Of a stretch of DNA of 6,570 nucleotides, positions 1 through 6,225 are shown one piece after another. The stretch covers positions 1 through 6,570 of the forward strand of contig JAHJDS010000430.1 in the NCBI GenBank assembly GCA_018812395.1. Reading direction: 5' to 3'. The notes below the pieces were generated by a model. The model did not search any database, was not told where the DNA came from, and was given only the letters and a program-made list of their open reading frames with translations. Within the stretch, counting starts at the first letter, position 1. Each line of letters starts with the position of its first letter. The translations under genes and the position numbers were made by a program. Origin of the DNA: Pseudomonadota bacterium (lineage in GTDB: Bacteria > Desulfobacterota > Desulfarculia > Desulfarculales > JAHJDS01).

Positions 1-193
1 CCTTGAGCGTCGTGCTCTTGCCGGCGCCGTTGGCGCCCAGCAAGGCCACGATACCCCCGGCCGGCACCTCGACGGACACACCCTTGAGGACCAGGATCAC
101 CTCGTGATACCGGACCTCGATGTTGTTGATCTTCAGGATCGGCTCCACCGCCCGTTCCGACGCCTGTGCCGTCGCCGACTGTTGTTCTTCCAC
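1..193 (-). CDS. livF: LivF-type ABC transporter ATP-binding protein, N-terminal part (cut by window edge)
   Basis: This is the first 64 codons of an ATPase that would energise the LivH/LivM permease pair from the cytoplasm. The start of the nucleotide-binding domain is visible: an ILKINNIEVRY strand, then VILVLKGVSVEVPAGG, then an intact Walker A loop GANGAGKST at residues 53-61. The phrase LVLKGVSxEVPxGGIVALLGANGAGK is typical of LivF rather than LivG. I chose the GTG at 193-191 because an AAGGG (207-203) lies 9 bases upstream. A second in-frame GTG at 148-146 would remove a 15-residue polar leader rich in Gln, Ala and Ser and gives a more standard LivF N terminus, so the start is not settled. 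The gene is last in the visible operon, 69 bases after the binding-protein gene. The ATPase signature, Walker B and the rest lie outside the window. Confidence 0.88.
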   Translation of the reverse strand, partial: MEEQQSATAQASERAVEPILKINNIEVRYHEVILVLKGVSVEVPAGGIVALLGANGAGKSTTLK

Positions 194-219
194 CGGAGGT
201 TTCCCTTGGTTGCGGCTCT

Positions 220-248
220 CGGCCGGGGTCCGCGGCGGCCCCCGGCCG
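220..248 (-). promoter_or_regulatory. GC-rich intercistronic stem-loop between livK and livF
   Basis: Bases 220-228 and 240-248 form a perfect 9-bp inverted repeat (CGGCCGGGG / CCCCGGCCG) around an 11-base loop. On the minus-strand transcript it begins 14 bases after the livK stop codon. No U-tract follows, so it is not a standard intrinsic terminator. The likely role, by analogy with hairpins behind other binding-protein genes, is to protect the livK message from 3' decay or to reduce readthrough into livF. That role is inference; the inverted repeat itself is read directly. Confidence 0.5.
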
Positions 249-262
249 GAACCTGGTTCAGA

Positions 263-1528
263 CTACCAGCCCAGCCACTCGCTGGCCCACTTCTTGGGGT
301 ACATCTTCTTCAGGTTGACGTTCATGATCCGCACGAATTTCCCGTTCTTGATCTGGTAGACGTTGACCGCCGAGGCGGCGCGGTGATCGGTGGCGGTGTA
401 GGTCACCGGGTTGGCCCCCAGACCGATGGGCCAGTTGCGCATCGTCTCGAAGCCCTTCTTGAGGATGGCCTTGCCGGTCAGCCGGCCCCCGGTCGCCTTG
501 TAGGCCCGCTTCATGGCCTCCCACAGCACGATGACGTCGCCCCAGGCCTGGACGGTCCGGATCAGACGGTCCTTGAACGGCACGTTGGGATGGAGCTTCC
601 TGGCGTACTTGTGGACCTGGTCCATCAGCTTGCCCTTGCCCATGAAGAAGGCGCAGGGCGCCGGGCCGACGGCCCCCTCGGCCGCCCTGCCGGCCAGCTT
701 GGGCAGGTTCTCGTCATAGCCCCAGTTGTTGACGATGTGGCCCGCGCCCAGCTTCAGGACGTAAGCGCTCCGCAACGCGGCGGCCACGCTGCCGGTGGTG
801 TTGCCGTGCCACACCAGGTCCGGCTTGAACTTGAGCGCCGCCAGGACTTGGCCCTTGCAGTCGGTGGCCGTCAACGACACGTGCTGGTCCTTGCCGACCT
901 CGAAGCCCAGGATCTTGGCCTGGTCCTTGAGGGCCTTGATCGGGGCCCGGGCGTAGGCCGAGTTGGTGGCGTAGAAGCATATGAATCTCGGTTTACGCTT
1001 CAGCCCTCTCGGCTTCCAGACCTTGTAGTACCAGGCGATCATCGCCGCCCGGGCGTTGGTCGAGTAGTCCGTGGCGAAGAACAGGTTGTAGGGCGTCTTC
1101 CGGGGATCGGTCAGGTGGGCCGAGTAGGACGCCGAGACGTAGGGCATCTGGTCCCGGCCGACCCGCTTGGACAGGGCCTCGGTGTCGCCGGTGCCCCAAC
1201 CCAGGATGGCCACCACCCTCTCGATCCGCTTCAGGCGCTTGTAAAGGGTGATCGCCTGGGGAATACGATAGGCGTAGTCCTCCCAGATGAGCTTGATCTT
1301 GACCTTGCCCTTGCCGTCGATGCCGCCGTGGTCGTTGACGTAGGCGATGGCCTCCTGGACGCCCAGGGCGTAGTCGCGACCCACGTCGGACGTGGCCCCG
1401 GTGGTGTCCAGAATGCCGCCGACCTTGATCCATTTGGCCGCCAGGGCCACACCCCCGCCCAGGCAGAGGCAGAGCGCGGCTACCATTAACGGCACCAGTA
1501 GCCTTTTACACCAAGATGTTTTGAGCAT
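263..1528 (-). CDS. livK: Periplasmic substrate-binding protein of a HAAT-family (Liv-type) ABC importer
   Basis: A 421-residue exported binding protein of the type I periplasmic (Leu/Ile/Val receptor) fold that should deliver ligand to LivH/LivM. Residues 1-31 form a Sec signal peptide: basic start with K8 R9, a hydrophobic core at about 10-23, then an A-L-A site predicting cleavage after A30 or A31. Cysteines 20 and 22 are not in a lipobox, so it is probably soluble rather than a lipoprotein. The mature protein opens with IKVGGILDTTGATSDVG, followed by GVQEAIAYVNDHGGIDGK, both typical of the family. The segments expected around the ligand (GWGTGDTEALS, PYVSASYSAHLTDP, WHGNTTGSVAAAL, NNWGYDENL) differ from classical LivJ/LivK, so the ligand is probably not a branched-chain amino acid. 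The start is supported by AGGGGGAG four bases before ATG. It lies between livM and livF, with a GC hairpin in each flanking spacer. The livK symbol denotes the role, not proven leucine specificity. Confidence 0.94.
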   Translation of the reverse strand: MLKTSWCKRLLVPLMVAALCLCLGGGVALAAKWIKVGGILDTTGATSDVGRDYALGVQEAIAYVNDHGGIDGKGKVKIKLIWEDYAYRIPQAITLYKRLKRIERVVAILGWGTGDTEALSKRVGRDQMPYVSASYSAHLTDPRKTPYNLFFATDYSTNARAAMIAWYYKVWKPRGLKRKPRFICFYATNSAYARAPIKALKDQAKILGFEVGKDQHVSLTATDCKGQVLAALKFKPDLVWHGNTTGSVAAALRSAYVLKLGAGHIVNNWGYDENLPKLAGRAAEGAVGPAPCAFFMGKGKLMDQVHKYARKLHPNVPFKDRLIRTVQAWGDVIVLWEAMKRAYKATGGRLTGKAILKKGFETMRNWPIGLGANPVTYTATDHRAASAVNVYQIKNGKFVRIMNVNLKKMYPKKWASEWLGW

Positions 1529-1532
1529 TAAA

Positions 1533-1540
1533 CTCCCCCT
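1533..1540 (-). promoter_or_regulatory. Strong ribosome binding site of the livK-type gene
   Basis: On the minus strand AGGGGGAG (1540-1533) sits four bases (TTTA) before the ATG at 1528. The surrounding leader, roughly 1529-1560, is clearly more AT-rich than the rest of the window, which should leave the site unstructured and favour strong translation of the binding protein. That effect is inference. Confidence 0.6.
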
Positions 1541-1568
1541 AATTTAGGTTTATGTCCCAAACCCGAAT

Positions 1569-1601
1569 CCCGCCCCGGGAGAGTACCCCCCCACGGGCGG
1601 G
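1569..1601 (-). promoter_or_regulatory. GC-rich intercistronic stem-loop between livM and livK
   Basis: Bases 1569-1575 (CCCGCCC) and 1595-1601 (GGGCGGG) form a perfect 7-bp all-GC inverted repeat with a 19-base loop. In the transcript it begins 8 bases after the livM TAA stop. The bases that follow (ATTCGGGTTTGG) have no run of U, so it does not look like an intrinsic terminator. It could be a 3' stabiliser for the upstream message, or a processing site separating livM from livK; both are inference. Confidence 0.42.
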
Positions 1602-1609
1602 CCTTGACC

Positions 1610-2875
1610 TTAGTAAGAGAACGGCCACAGATTGAAGTAGTTCTTCACCTGCCACCACCGGTAGCTCATGCCGTTGGGCTCGTACATCAAGAACAGACAG
1701 ATCGCCAGGCCCAACACGATCAGCTCGAAACCGGCCTTGATGTTCTGGGTGTTGATGAAGGGCAAGACCAACTGGACCGCGTCGCCGATGGCCCCCGAGT
1801 ACACGGCCAGGATCTGGACGATCAGGGTGATGAACACCGTCCCGAAAATGACGCCGTGCAGGGAACCGATGCCGCCGATGAGGATGTAACCCACCAGCCA
1901 CAGCGATTTGGACCAGTCAAAGTGCTCGGGCGTCACCGCCCCGTTCCAGGCCACCAGGGCCGAGCCCGCCACCCCGCCGACGAATCCGGCCACGAAAAAG
2001 GCCAGGAGCTTGTAGTAGACGATGTTTATGCCCAGGGCCTCGGCGGCGATGTCGTTGTCCCGGATGGCCACCCAGGCCCGGCCGACCTTGGACCGGAGCA
2101 GATTGGCCACCACGGCGAAGGTCCCGATGATCAGGGCCATGGTGACGTAGTAGGTGTTCAGCCCGCCGTCCAGCTTGATCGGGCCGATGGCCGGGATGAA
2201 CGTCTTCTTGGCCTGGGCGATGATCCCCGTCTCGCCCGATAGGAATCCCCAGAACGAGAAGTCCTCGGGAATGCGATAGAAGAGGTACTCCCAGGAGGGG
2301 TTGATGTCGCTGCTGATCACGTCCTGGAGCGGGAGCAGGCCGCCGGTGGCGAAGAGGGTCGGCACCATCTTGCCCAGCAGGAAGTTGACGATCACCCATT
2401 GGGCGGCGATGGTGGTCATGATCAGGTAGAAGCCCTTGACCCGGGCCGAGGGCAGGCCGAACAGGACGCTCAGCAGGCCGGCGATGATCCCGGCGAAGAT
2501 GATCGACACCGGAAAAACGATCCCCAACTCGTGGGCCCAGAGCAGCGGGATCTTCATGAACAGGGTCGAGACGTAGGCCCCGACCCCGACAAAGGCGACG
2601 TGACCCAGGGTGATCTGGCCGCAGAACCCGATGAGGAGCTGGACGCCAAGGGCCCCCAGGATGAGGTAGCCGACGTGGATGAAGGTCCCGGTGTTGAACC
2701 ACCTCAGGATCCAGTGGGGCAAGAGCCCCAGGTCCGGCTCGACCAGAAACGGCAACCCGATAAGCAGCAGCAGCAGCAGCAGCATTTTACCCCGAATGAG
2801 GGGCGTCTGGAACCAGGCATGGTCCTCTTTGTAGTTCTCGTGATACTTGCCGCACGGTAACCAGGTATTGGACAT
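1610..2875 (-). CDS. livM: LivM-type ABC importer permease
   Basis: A 421-residue inner-membrane permease that should pair with LivH to form the channel. Family landmarks: a hydrophilic N terminus with CGKYHENYKED (8-18), resembling the leader of many LivM proteins; a first membrane segment built on seven consecutive leucines (32-38); the LLIGFCGQITLGHVAFVGVGAY block (80-101); GLPSARVKGFYLIMTT (140-155); and the cytoplasmic coupling loop GRAWVAIRDNDIAAEALGI (265-283) that contacts an ATPase. About eight membrane segments can be seen. The loop from about 177 to 241 is much longer than I expect for LivM and should be periplasmic, because only one membrane segment separates it from the coupling loop. 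ATG at 2875 is chosen because the leader matches the family and GAGGAGG (2892-2886) lies 10 bases upstream. The gene follows livH by 25 bases. Substrate specificity cannot be read from the permease. Confidence 0.95.
   Translation of the reverse strand: MSNTWLPCGKYHENYKEDHAWFQTPLIRGKMLLLLLLLIGLPFLVEPDLGLLPHWILRWFNTGTFIHVGYLILGALGVQLLIGFCGQITLGHVAFVGVGAYVSTLFMKIPLLWAHELGIVFPVSIIFAGIIAGLLSVLFGLPSARVKGFYLIMTTIAAQWVIVNFLLGKMVPTLFATGGLLPLQDVISSDINPSWEYLFYRIPEDFSFWGFLSGETGIIAQAKKTFIPAIGPIKLDGGLNTYYVTMALIIGTFAVVANLLRSKVGRAWVAIRDNDIAAEALGINIVYYKLLAFFVAGFVGGVAGSALVAWNGAVTPEHFDWSKSLWLVGYILIGGIGSLHGVIFGTVFITLIVQILAVYSGAIGDAVQLVLPFINTQNIKAGFELIVLGLAICLFLMYEPNGMSYRWWQVKNYFNLWPFSY
2765..2782 (-). repeat. 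(CTG)6 trinucleotide tract within livM
   Basis: Six perfect CTG codons in a row on the coding strand, followed by CTT, encode the seven leucines that open the first membrane segment of LivM. It is a simple tandem repeat inside a coding region. A gain or loss of one unit would keep the frame and only change the length of the helix by one leucine. Confidence 0.85.
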
Positions 2876-2885
2876 CGGTCTTGCG

Positions 2886-2892
2886 CCTCCTC
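2886..2892 (-). promoter_or_regulatory. Ribosome binding site of livM
   Basis: GAGGAGG on the minus strand lies in the 25-base gap after livH, ten bases before the livM ATG at 2875. The spacing is on the long side, but the match to the anti-Shine-Dalgarno sequence is strong. It supports the upstream ATG over the internal Met31 codon just before the leucine run. Confidence 0.65.
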
Positions 2893-2900
2893 AGCGGAAC

Positions 2901-4049
2901 CTACACGCGTTCGATTCGTTCCCAGCCCCAGAGCCCGAACGGTTTGTACAAGAGGAATACGGCCATGAACACCAAGGGTCCCCAGTCACTGACGTCGGCC
3001 AGGACGGCCACGTTGCCGATCCTGACCTGACTCAGATAGACCGAGCACAGCATCTCCATCACCCCGATGCTCACCCCGCCGACGACCGCCCCCGGGATCG
3101 AGTTCAATCCCCCCAGGACCACCGCCGGCAAGACCAGCAACCCGTAGAAGGCCACCCGGCCGCTGACGCCGCCCTCGACGTGGCTCATCATCGTCCCGGC
3201 CACGCCGGCGGCCATGAAGGCGATGGACCAGGCGGCGGCGTAGACGAACCGGGCGCTGACCCCCAGCGACAGGGCGGCCATCTCGTCGTCGGCCGTGGCC
3301 TGCATGGACAGCCCCCACCGGGTCCGCTGGAAAAATGTCATGAAGATTAACAGCAGCACCAGGACCACCGGGAAGGCCACCAGGTAGACCGGCTCGATCT
3401 GGACCACCCCCAGCAGATCCAGGCCCGAGCCGGGGGTGAACACCGTCGGCGAGAAGGGCCTCAGATTGGTGGCCCAGATGAACTTGACGATGCCGTTGAA
3501 GAAGAACGACAGACCCACCGTGACCATGATCACCGCCAGGATCGGCTCGCCGATCATCTTGTCGAGGAAGACCCGTTCGGTCAGGACGCCCAGGATCAGG
3601 CCGATGATCAGCGTCGCCAGCAGGGCCAGCAGAAACGGTCCCATCACGGTGAACGGGAACCCGGGCAGGGCCGTGAAGGCCTCCGGATTGGCCAGCACCC
3701 CGATCAGTTCGCCCCCGATGGTCCCGACGACAGCTTTGGCCTGGCCGTAGACCTCGGCGCTGCCGTTGAACAGGTTGAAGAACACGGTGTTGAACTGCCA
3801 GCAGACGTAGCCGCCGATCAGGGTCAACTCGCCCATGGCCAGATTGAGGACCCCGGAGCACTTGTAGATCAGCACCCAGCCCAGGGCCAACAGGGCGTAA
3901 ATGCAGCCGCGCATGATCCCGGCCACCACGGTCTGCAACATCCTCCCCGGGTCGGTCGCCACGGCGAAGACGAGCCAGACCAAAAAGGCCACCCCCACCA
4001 GGCCGGCGAATCCCCAGCCGCCGATCTGCGACTTACTTACGTTTTCCAT
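2901..4049 (-). CDS. livH: LivH-type ABC importer permease
   Basis: A 382-residue inner-membrane permease, partner of LivM. Recognisable blocks are GIMRGCIYALLALGWVLIYKCSGVLNLAMGE (about 44-74; the family usually has a GxxNFAHGD-like phrase here), the E158-R159 loop followed by GEPILAVIMVTVGLSF (167-182), and the cytoplasmic coupling loop GLSMQATADDEMAALSLGV (246-264). It is longer than the roughly 290-310 residues usual for LivH. The excess is an extra hydrophobic segment at about 14-31 and an extended loop at about 88-133 (FNTVFFNLFNGSAEVYGQ and on). The positive-inside rule (ER and K in the following loop) puts this extended loop in the periplasm. The start ATG is preceded by AGGGAGC (4064-4058) nine bases away. 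It lies between the acyl-CoA synthetase gene, 73 bases upstream, and livM, 25 bases downstream. Confidence 0.94.
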   Translation of the reverse strand: MENVSKSQIGGWGFAGLVGVAFLVWLVFAVATDPGRMLQTVVAGIMRGCIYALLALGWVLIYKCSGVLNLAMGELTLIGGYVCWQFNTVFFNLFNGSAEVYGQAKAVVGTIGGELIGVLANPEAFTALPGFPFTVMGPFLLALLATLIIGLILGVLTERVFLDKMIGEPILAVIMVTVGLSFFFNGIVKFIWATNLRPFSPTVFTPGSGLDLLGVVQIEPVYLVAFPVVLVLLLIFMTFFQRTRWGLSMQATADDEMAALSLGVSARFVYAAAWSIAFMAAGVAGTMMSHVEGGVSGRVAFYGLLVLPAVVLGGLNSIPGAVVGGVSIGVMEMLCSVYLSQVRIGNVAVLADVSDWGPLVFMAVFLLYKPFGLWGWERIERV

Positions 4050-4122
4050 GCTACGCTGCTCCCTGCTGACTCAACGGGTGTCGTCCGGTCCGATGCGGCC
4101 GCGTGATTCCGGCCCGGCGGGG
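4050..4122. other. Spacer between the acyl-CoA synthetase gene and livH
   Basis: Seventy-three bases without a gene. It holds the livH ribosome binding site (4064-4058) and an 8-bp GCGGCCGC palindrome near its middle. I see no convincing hairpin, terminator or promoter, so it reads as an ordinary transcribed gap inside the operon. Confidence 0.5.
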
Positions 4123-6210
4123 TCATTCCTCCAGGAAGCCGATGGCCAGGTCGGTGACGATCCGGCTCTGGCGGCCGTCCTCGTAGGTGATGGTCGTGTC
4201 CATGTGGAGCTTGTCCACTTCCCCGTACAAGGCGTCGACGATGTCCCGGTACCGGTCCTCGACAAAGGCCCGCCTCAGCTTCCGGGTACGGGTCAGCTCG
4301 TCGTCGTCGGCGTCAAAGGGCTTGTAGAGGTTGACGAACTTCTTGATCTTGGCCACCGGCTTGAGGGTCTTGTTGACCTCCCGGAGCTGGCTGGCCACCA
4401 GGTCGTACACCTCCGACTGCTGGCTGAGTTCCGGATAGGAGGTGTAATTGAGTTTGTGTTCGTCGGCCCACTTGCCGGTGACGTTGTAGTCGATGCAAAT
4501 CACGGCCGTGATGAAGCCCCGCTCGTGGCCGATGACCCAGGCGTCCTGGAGATAGGGCGAGAACTTGATGCGCGTCTCCAGAAACTGGGGGGCGAAGATC
4601 GAGCCGTCGGACAGGGTCATCACGTCCTTGGTCCGGTCGAAGACCACCAGGTGGCCGTCCTCGTCGATGTACCCCTTGTCGCCCGAGTAGAGCCAGCCGT
4701 CGACCAGGGTCTTGGCCGTGGCCTCGTCGTTCTTGTAATAGCCGATGAAGACCGACGGGCTCTTGGAGATGATCTCGCCGTCGTCGGTGATGGCCACCTC
4801 GGTCCCCGGCAGGGCCAGGCCGACCGAGTCGAACTTGATGTCGCCGCCCCGGTGGACCACCGAGATGCCGGCGATTTCGGTCTGGCCGTAGATCTGCTTG
4901 AGGTTGACGCCCATGGCGTGGAAGAACCGGAAGTGGTCCGGGCCCATGGCCGCGCCGCCGGTGTAGCAGTTGCGGATCCGGGAGAGGCCCAGATGGTCGG
5001 TCAACTTCTTGAAACAGACCGCATGGGCCAGCCATTGGAGCGGCTTCCAGTACCAGCCCACGGGCTTCTTCTCGAAGCGCAGGTCGGCCACGGTGTAGCC
5101 GATCTTCTGGGCCAGGTTGTACAGCTTGCGCTTGCCCCAGGTGGCGTCGAGGTGCTTGACCTGGACGTCGCGCACGAAGCCCTCGTACATCCGCGGCGGG
5201 GCGAACATAACGTGGGGACCGATCTCGCGGATGTTATCCTGGGCGGTGTCGGGCTCCTCGGGGAAATTGATGGTGAAGCCGACCTGCAGCCCGCAGGAGA
5301 CGGACATCATCTGCTCGCCGATCCAGGCAAAGGGCAGATAGGACACGAAGTCGTCGGTCTCGTAGCAGGGATCGACGTCCATCAGGGCGGCGCCCATGGT
5401 CAGCATGTTGTAGTGGGTCAACAGCGCCCCCTTGGGCAGGGCGGTGGTCCCGGAGGTGTAAAAAAGGAGAGCCACCTCGTCGCCCCGCCCCGTGTCGACT
5501 TCGGCCTCGAAGAGGTCGGGCTGCTCGGCGTCGAGCTGACGGCCCATCTCCATGACCTCCTTGAGGCTGATCAGGAGGTCATCGTCGTAGTTGCGCATCC
5601 CCTTGGGGTCGTCCCAGACGACCTTTTCCATCTTGGGGCACTCGCCCCGGATCAGCAGGGCCTTGTCCACCTCTTCCTGGCCCTCGCCGACGAAGAACCT
5701 GGTGTCGGAGTGGTCGATGATGTACTTGACCTCCTCCATCAGACAGTCCCGGAAGAGCCAGATGGCCACGCCGCCGACACACATGGCGGCCATCTCGGTC
5801 CACAGGCCCTCGGGCCGGTTGTCGCCGATCATGGCCACCTTGTCGCCCCGCTGCAGGCCCAGCTTCTTGAGGCCCAGGGCGATGTACTTGACATTGTCAT
5901 AGTACTGCTGCCAGGTGATGGGCATCCAGATGCCGAACTCCTTCTCCCGCATGGCCACCTTGTGCGAGCCGTAGTGTTTGGCCTTTTGGACGAAGAGTTT
6001 GGGGATGGTCAAGTCGGGGGTGATGTCTTCGACTTTCAGCGCCGGGCAACGACCGCCCCTCCGGCCTCGACCGGAGGCGGGCTCGGCCGAAGTCTGATGG
6101 CCTCCGGCGAGCGAGAACAGAACCCAGGTCAAAACGGCGGCCACCCCGGCGCCAACGACCAGGGTCAGATGTCCGACGTCCCAGGCCCATTCGACGTTCA
6201 ACGGGATCAT
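4123..6210 (-). CDS. Long-chain-type AMP-forming acyl-CoA synthetase with N-terminal membrane segment
   Basis: A 695-residue ANL-superfamily ligase expected to convert a carboxylic acid, ATP and CoA to acyl-CoA, AMP and diphosphate. All core motifs are present: phosphate-binding loop YTSGTTALPKG (251-261, with Ala257 where Gly is usual), YGQTE (441-445), YSGD with Asp511, the FDRTKD hinge region with Arg526, and a C-terminal LTRTRK block (639-644). SPYLQDAWVIG and the DxDDxELTRTRK end place it with the bacterial FadD15/long-chain type rather than short-chain or benzoate ligases, but chain length cannot be read. Residues 15-35 form one strongly hydrophobic segment, followed by a 20-residue Gly/Arg linker and then the usual start of the enzyme near IPKLFVQKAKHYG (69-81). 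Acidic residues precede the segment and arginines follow it, predicting N-out, C-in insertion with the enzyme in the cytoplasm. GGAGG is nine bases before this ATG but only three before the alternative GTG at 6216. It is 15 bases after the livG stop, so translation is probably coupled. Confidence 0.95.
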   Translation of the reverse strand: MIPLNVEWAWDVGHLTLVVGAGVAAVLTWVLFSLAGGHQTSAEPASGRGRRGGRCPALKVEDITPDLTIPKLFVQKAKHYGSHKVAMREKEFGIWMPITWQQYYDNVKYIALGLKKLGLQRGDKVAMIGDNRPEGLWTEMAAMCVGGVAIWLFRDCLMEEVKYIIDHSDTRFFVGEGQEEVDKALLIRGECPKMEKVVWDDPKGMRNYDDDLLISLKEVMEMGRQLDAEQPDLFEAEVDTGRGDEVALLFYTSGTTALPKGALLTHYNMLTMGAALMDVDPCYETDDFVSYLPFAWIGEQMMSVSCGLQVGFTINFPEEPDTAQDNIREIGPHVMFAPPRMYEGFVRDVQVKHLDATWGKRKLYNLAQKIGYTVADLRFEKKPVGWYWKPLQWLAHAVCFKKLTDHLGLSRIRNCYTGGAAMGPDHFRFFHAMGVNLKQIYGQTEIAGISVVHRGGDIKFDSVGLALPGTEVAITDDGEIISKSPSVFIGYYKNDEATAKTLVDGWLYSGDKGYIDEDGHLVVFDRTKDVMTLSDGSIFAPQFLETRIKFSPYLQDAWVIGHERGFITAVICIDYNVTGKWADEHKLNYTSYPELSQQSEVYDLVASQLREVNKTLKPVAKIKKFVNLYKPFDADDDELTRTRKLRRAFVEDRYRDIVDALYGEVDKLHMDTTITYEDGRQSRIVTDLAIGFLEE

Positions 6211-6219
6211 GCTCACAAA

Positions 6220-6224
6220 CCTCC
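6220..6224 (-). promoter_or_regulatory. Ribosome binding site that decides the acyl-CoA synthetase start
   Basis: GGAGG (6224-6220) starts one base after the TGA of the preceding ATPase gene. It is three bases from an in-frame GTG at 6216-6214 and nine from the ATG at 6210-6208. Normal spacing favours the ATG, which removes only two residues. The tight stop-RBS-start layout suggests translational coupling to livG. Confidence 0.7.
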
Positions 6225-6225
6225 A

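Noticed and set aside
1463..1471. Cys20/Cys22 of the binding protein as a lipoprotein attachment site
   Set aside because: The residue before each cysteine is Leu, which does not fit a lipobox, while a good Ala-Leu-Ala signal peptidase I site follows at residues 28-30.
104..1489. 461-codon open frame on the plus strand opposite livK and livF
   Set aside because: The translation is low-complexity in style (rich in Arg, Gly, Pro, Asp, Val), matches no family I recognise, and lies antisense to a clear binding-protein gene. Long antisense open frames are expected in GC-rich coding DNA.
1538..1548. 11-bp palindrome CCTAATTTAGG next to the livK RBS, possible operator
   Set aside because: Arms of only five bases around a single central base, with no second copy in the window. 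It overlaps the RBS and could easily arise by chance.
1541..1568. Possible livK-specific promoter in the AT-rich leader
   Set aside because: TAAATT could be a -10 box, but no decent -35 box lies 16-18 bases upstream, and no sigma-54 GG/GC pattern is present.
2399..3350. Plus-strand open frames of 153 and 167 codons opposite livM and livH
   Set aside because: They are hydrophilic, Asp/Gln/His/Pro-rich translations typical of the complement of membrane-protein genes. No RBS or domain supports them.
4093..4100. GCGGCCGC palindrome between the ligase gene and livH as a terminator or operator
   Set aside because: The symmetry does not extend beyond about four pairs per side and no U-tract follows. 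It is a simple GC palindrome in GC-rich DNA.
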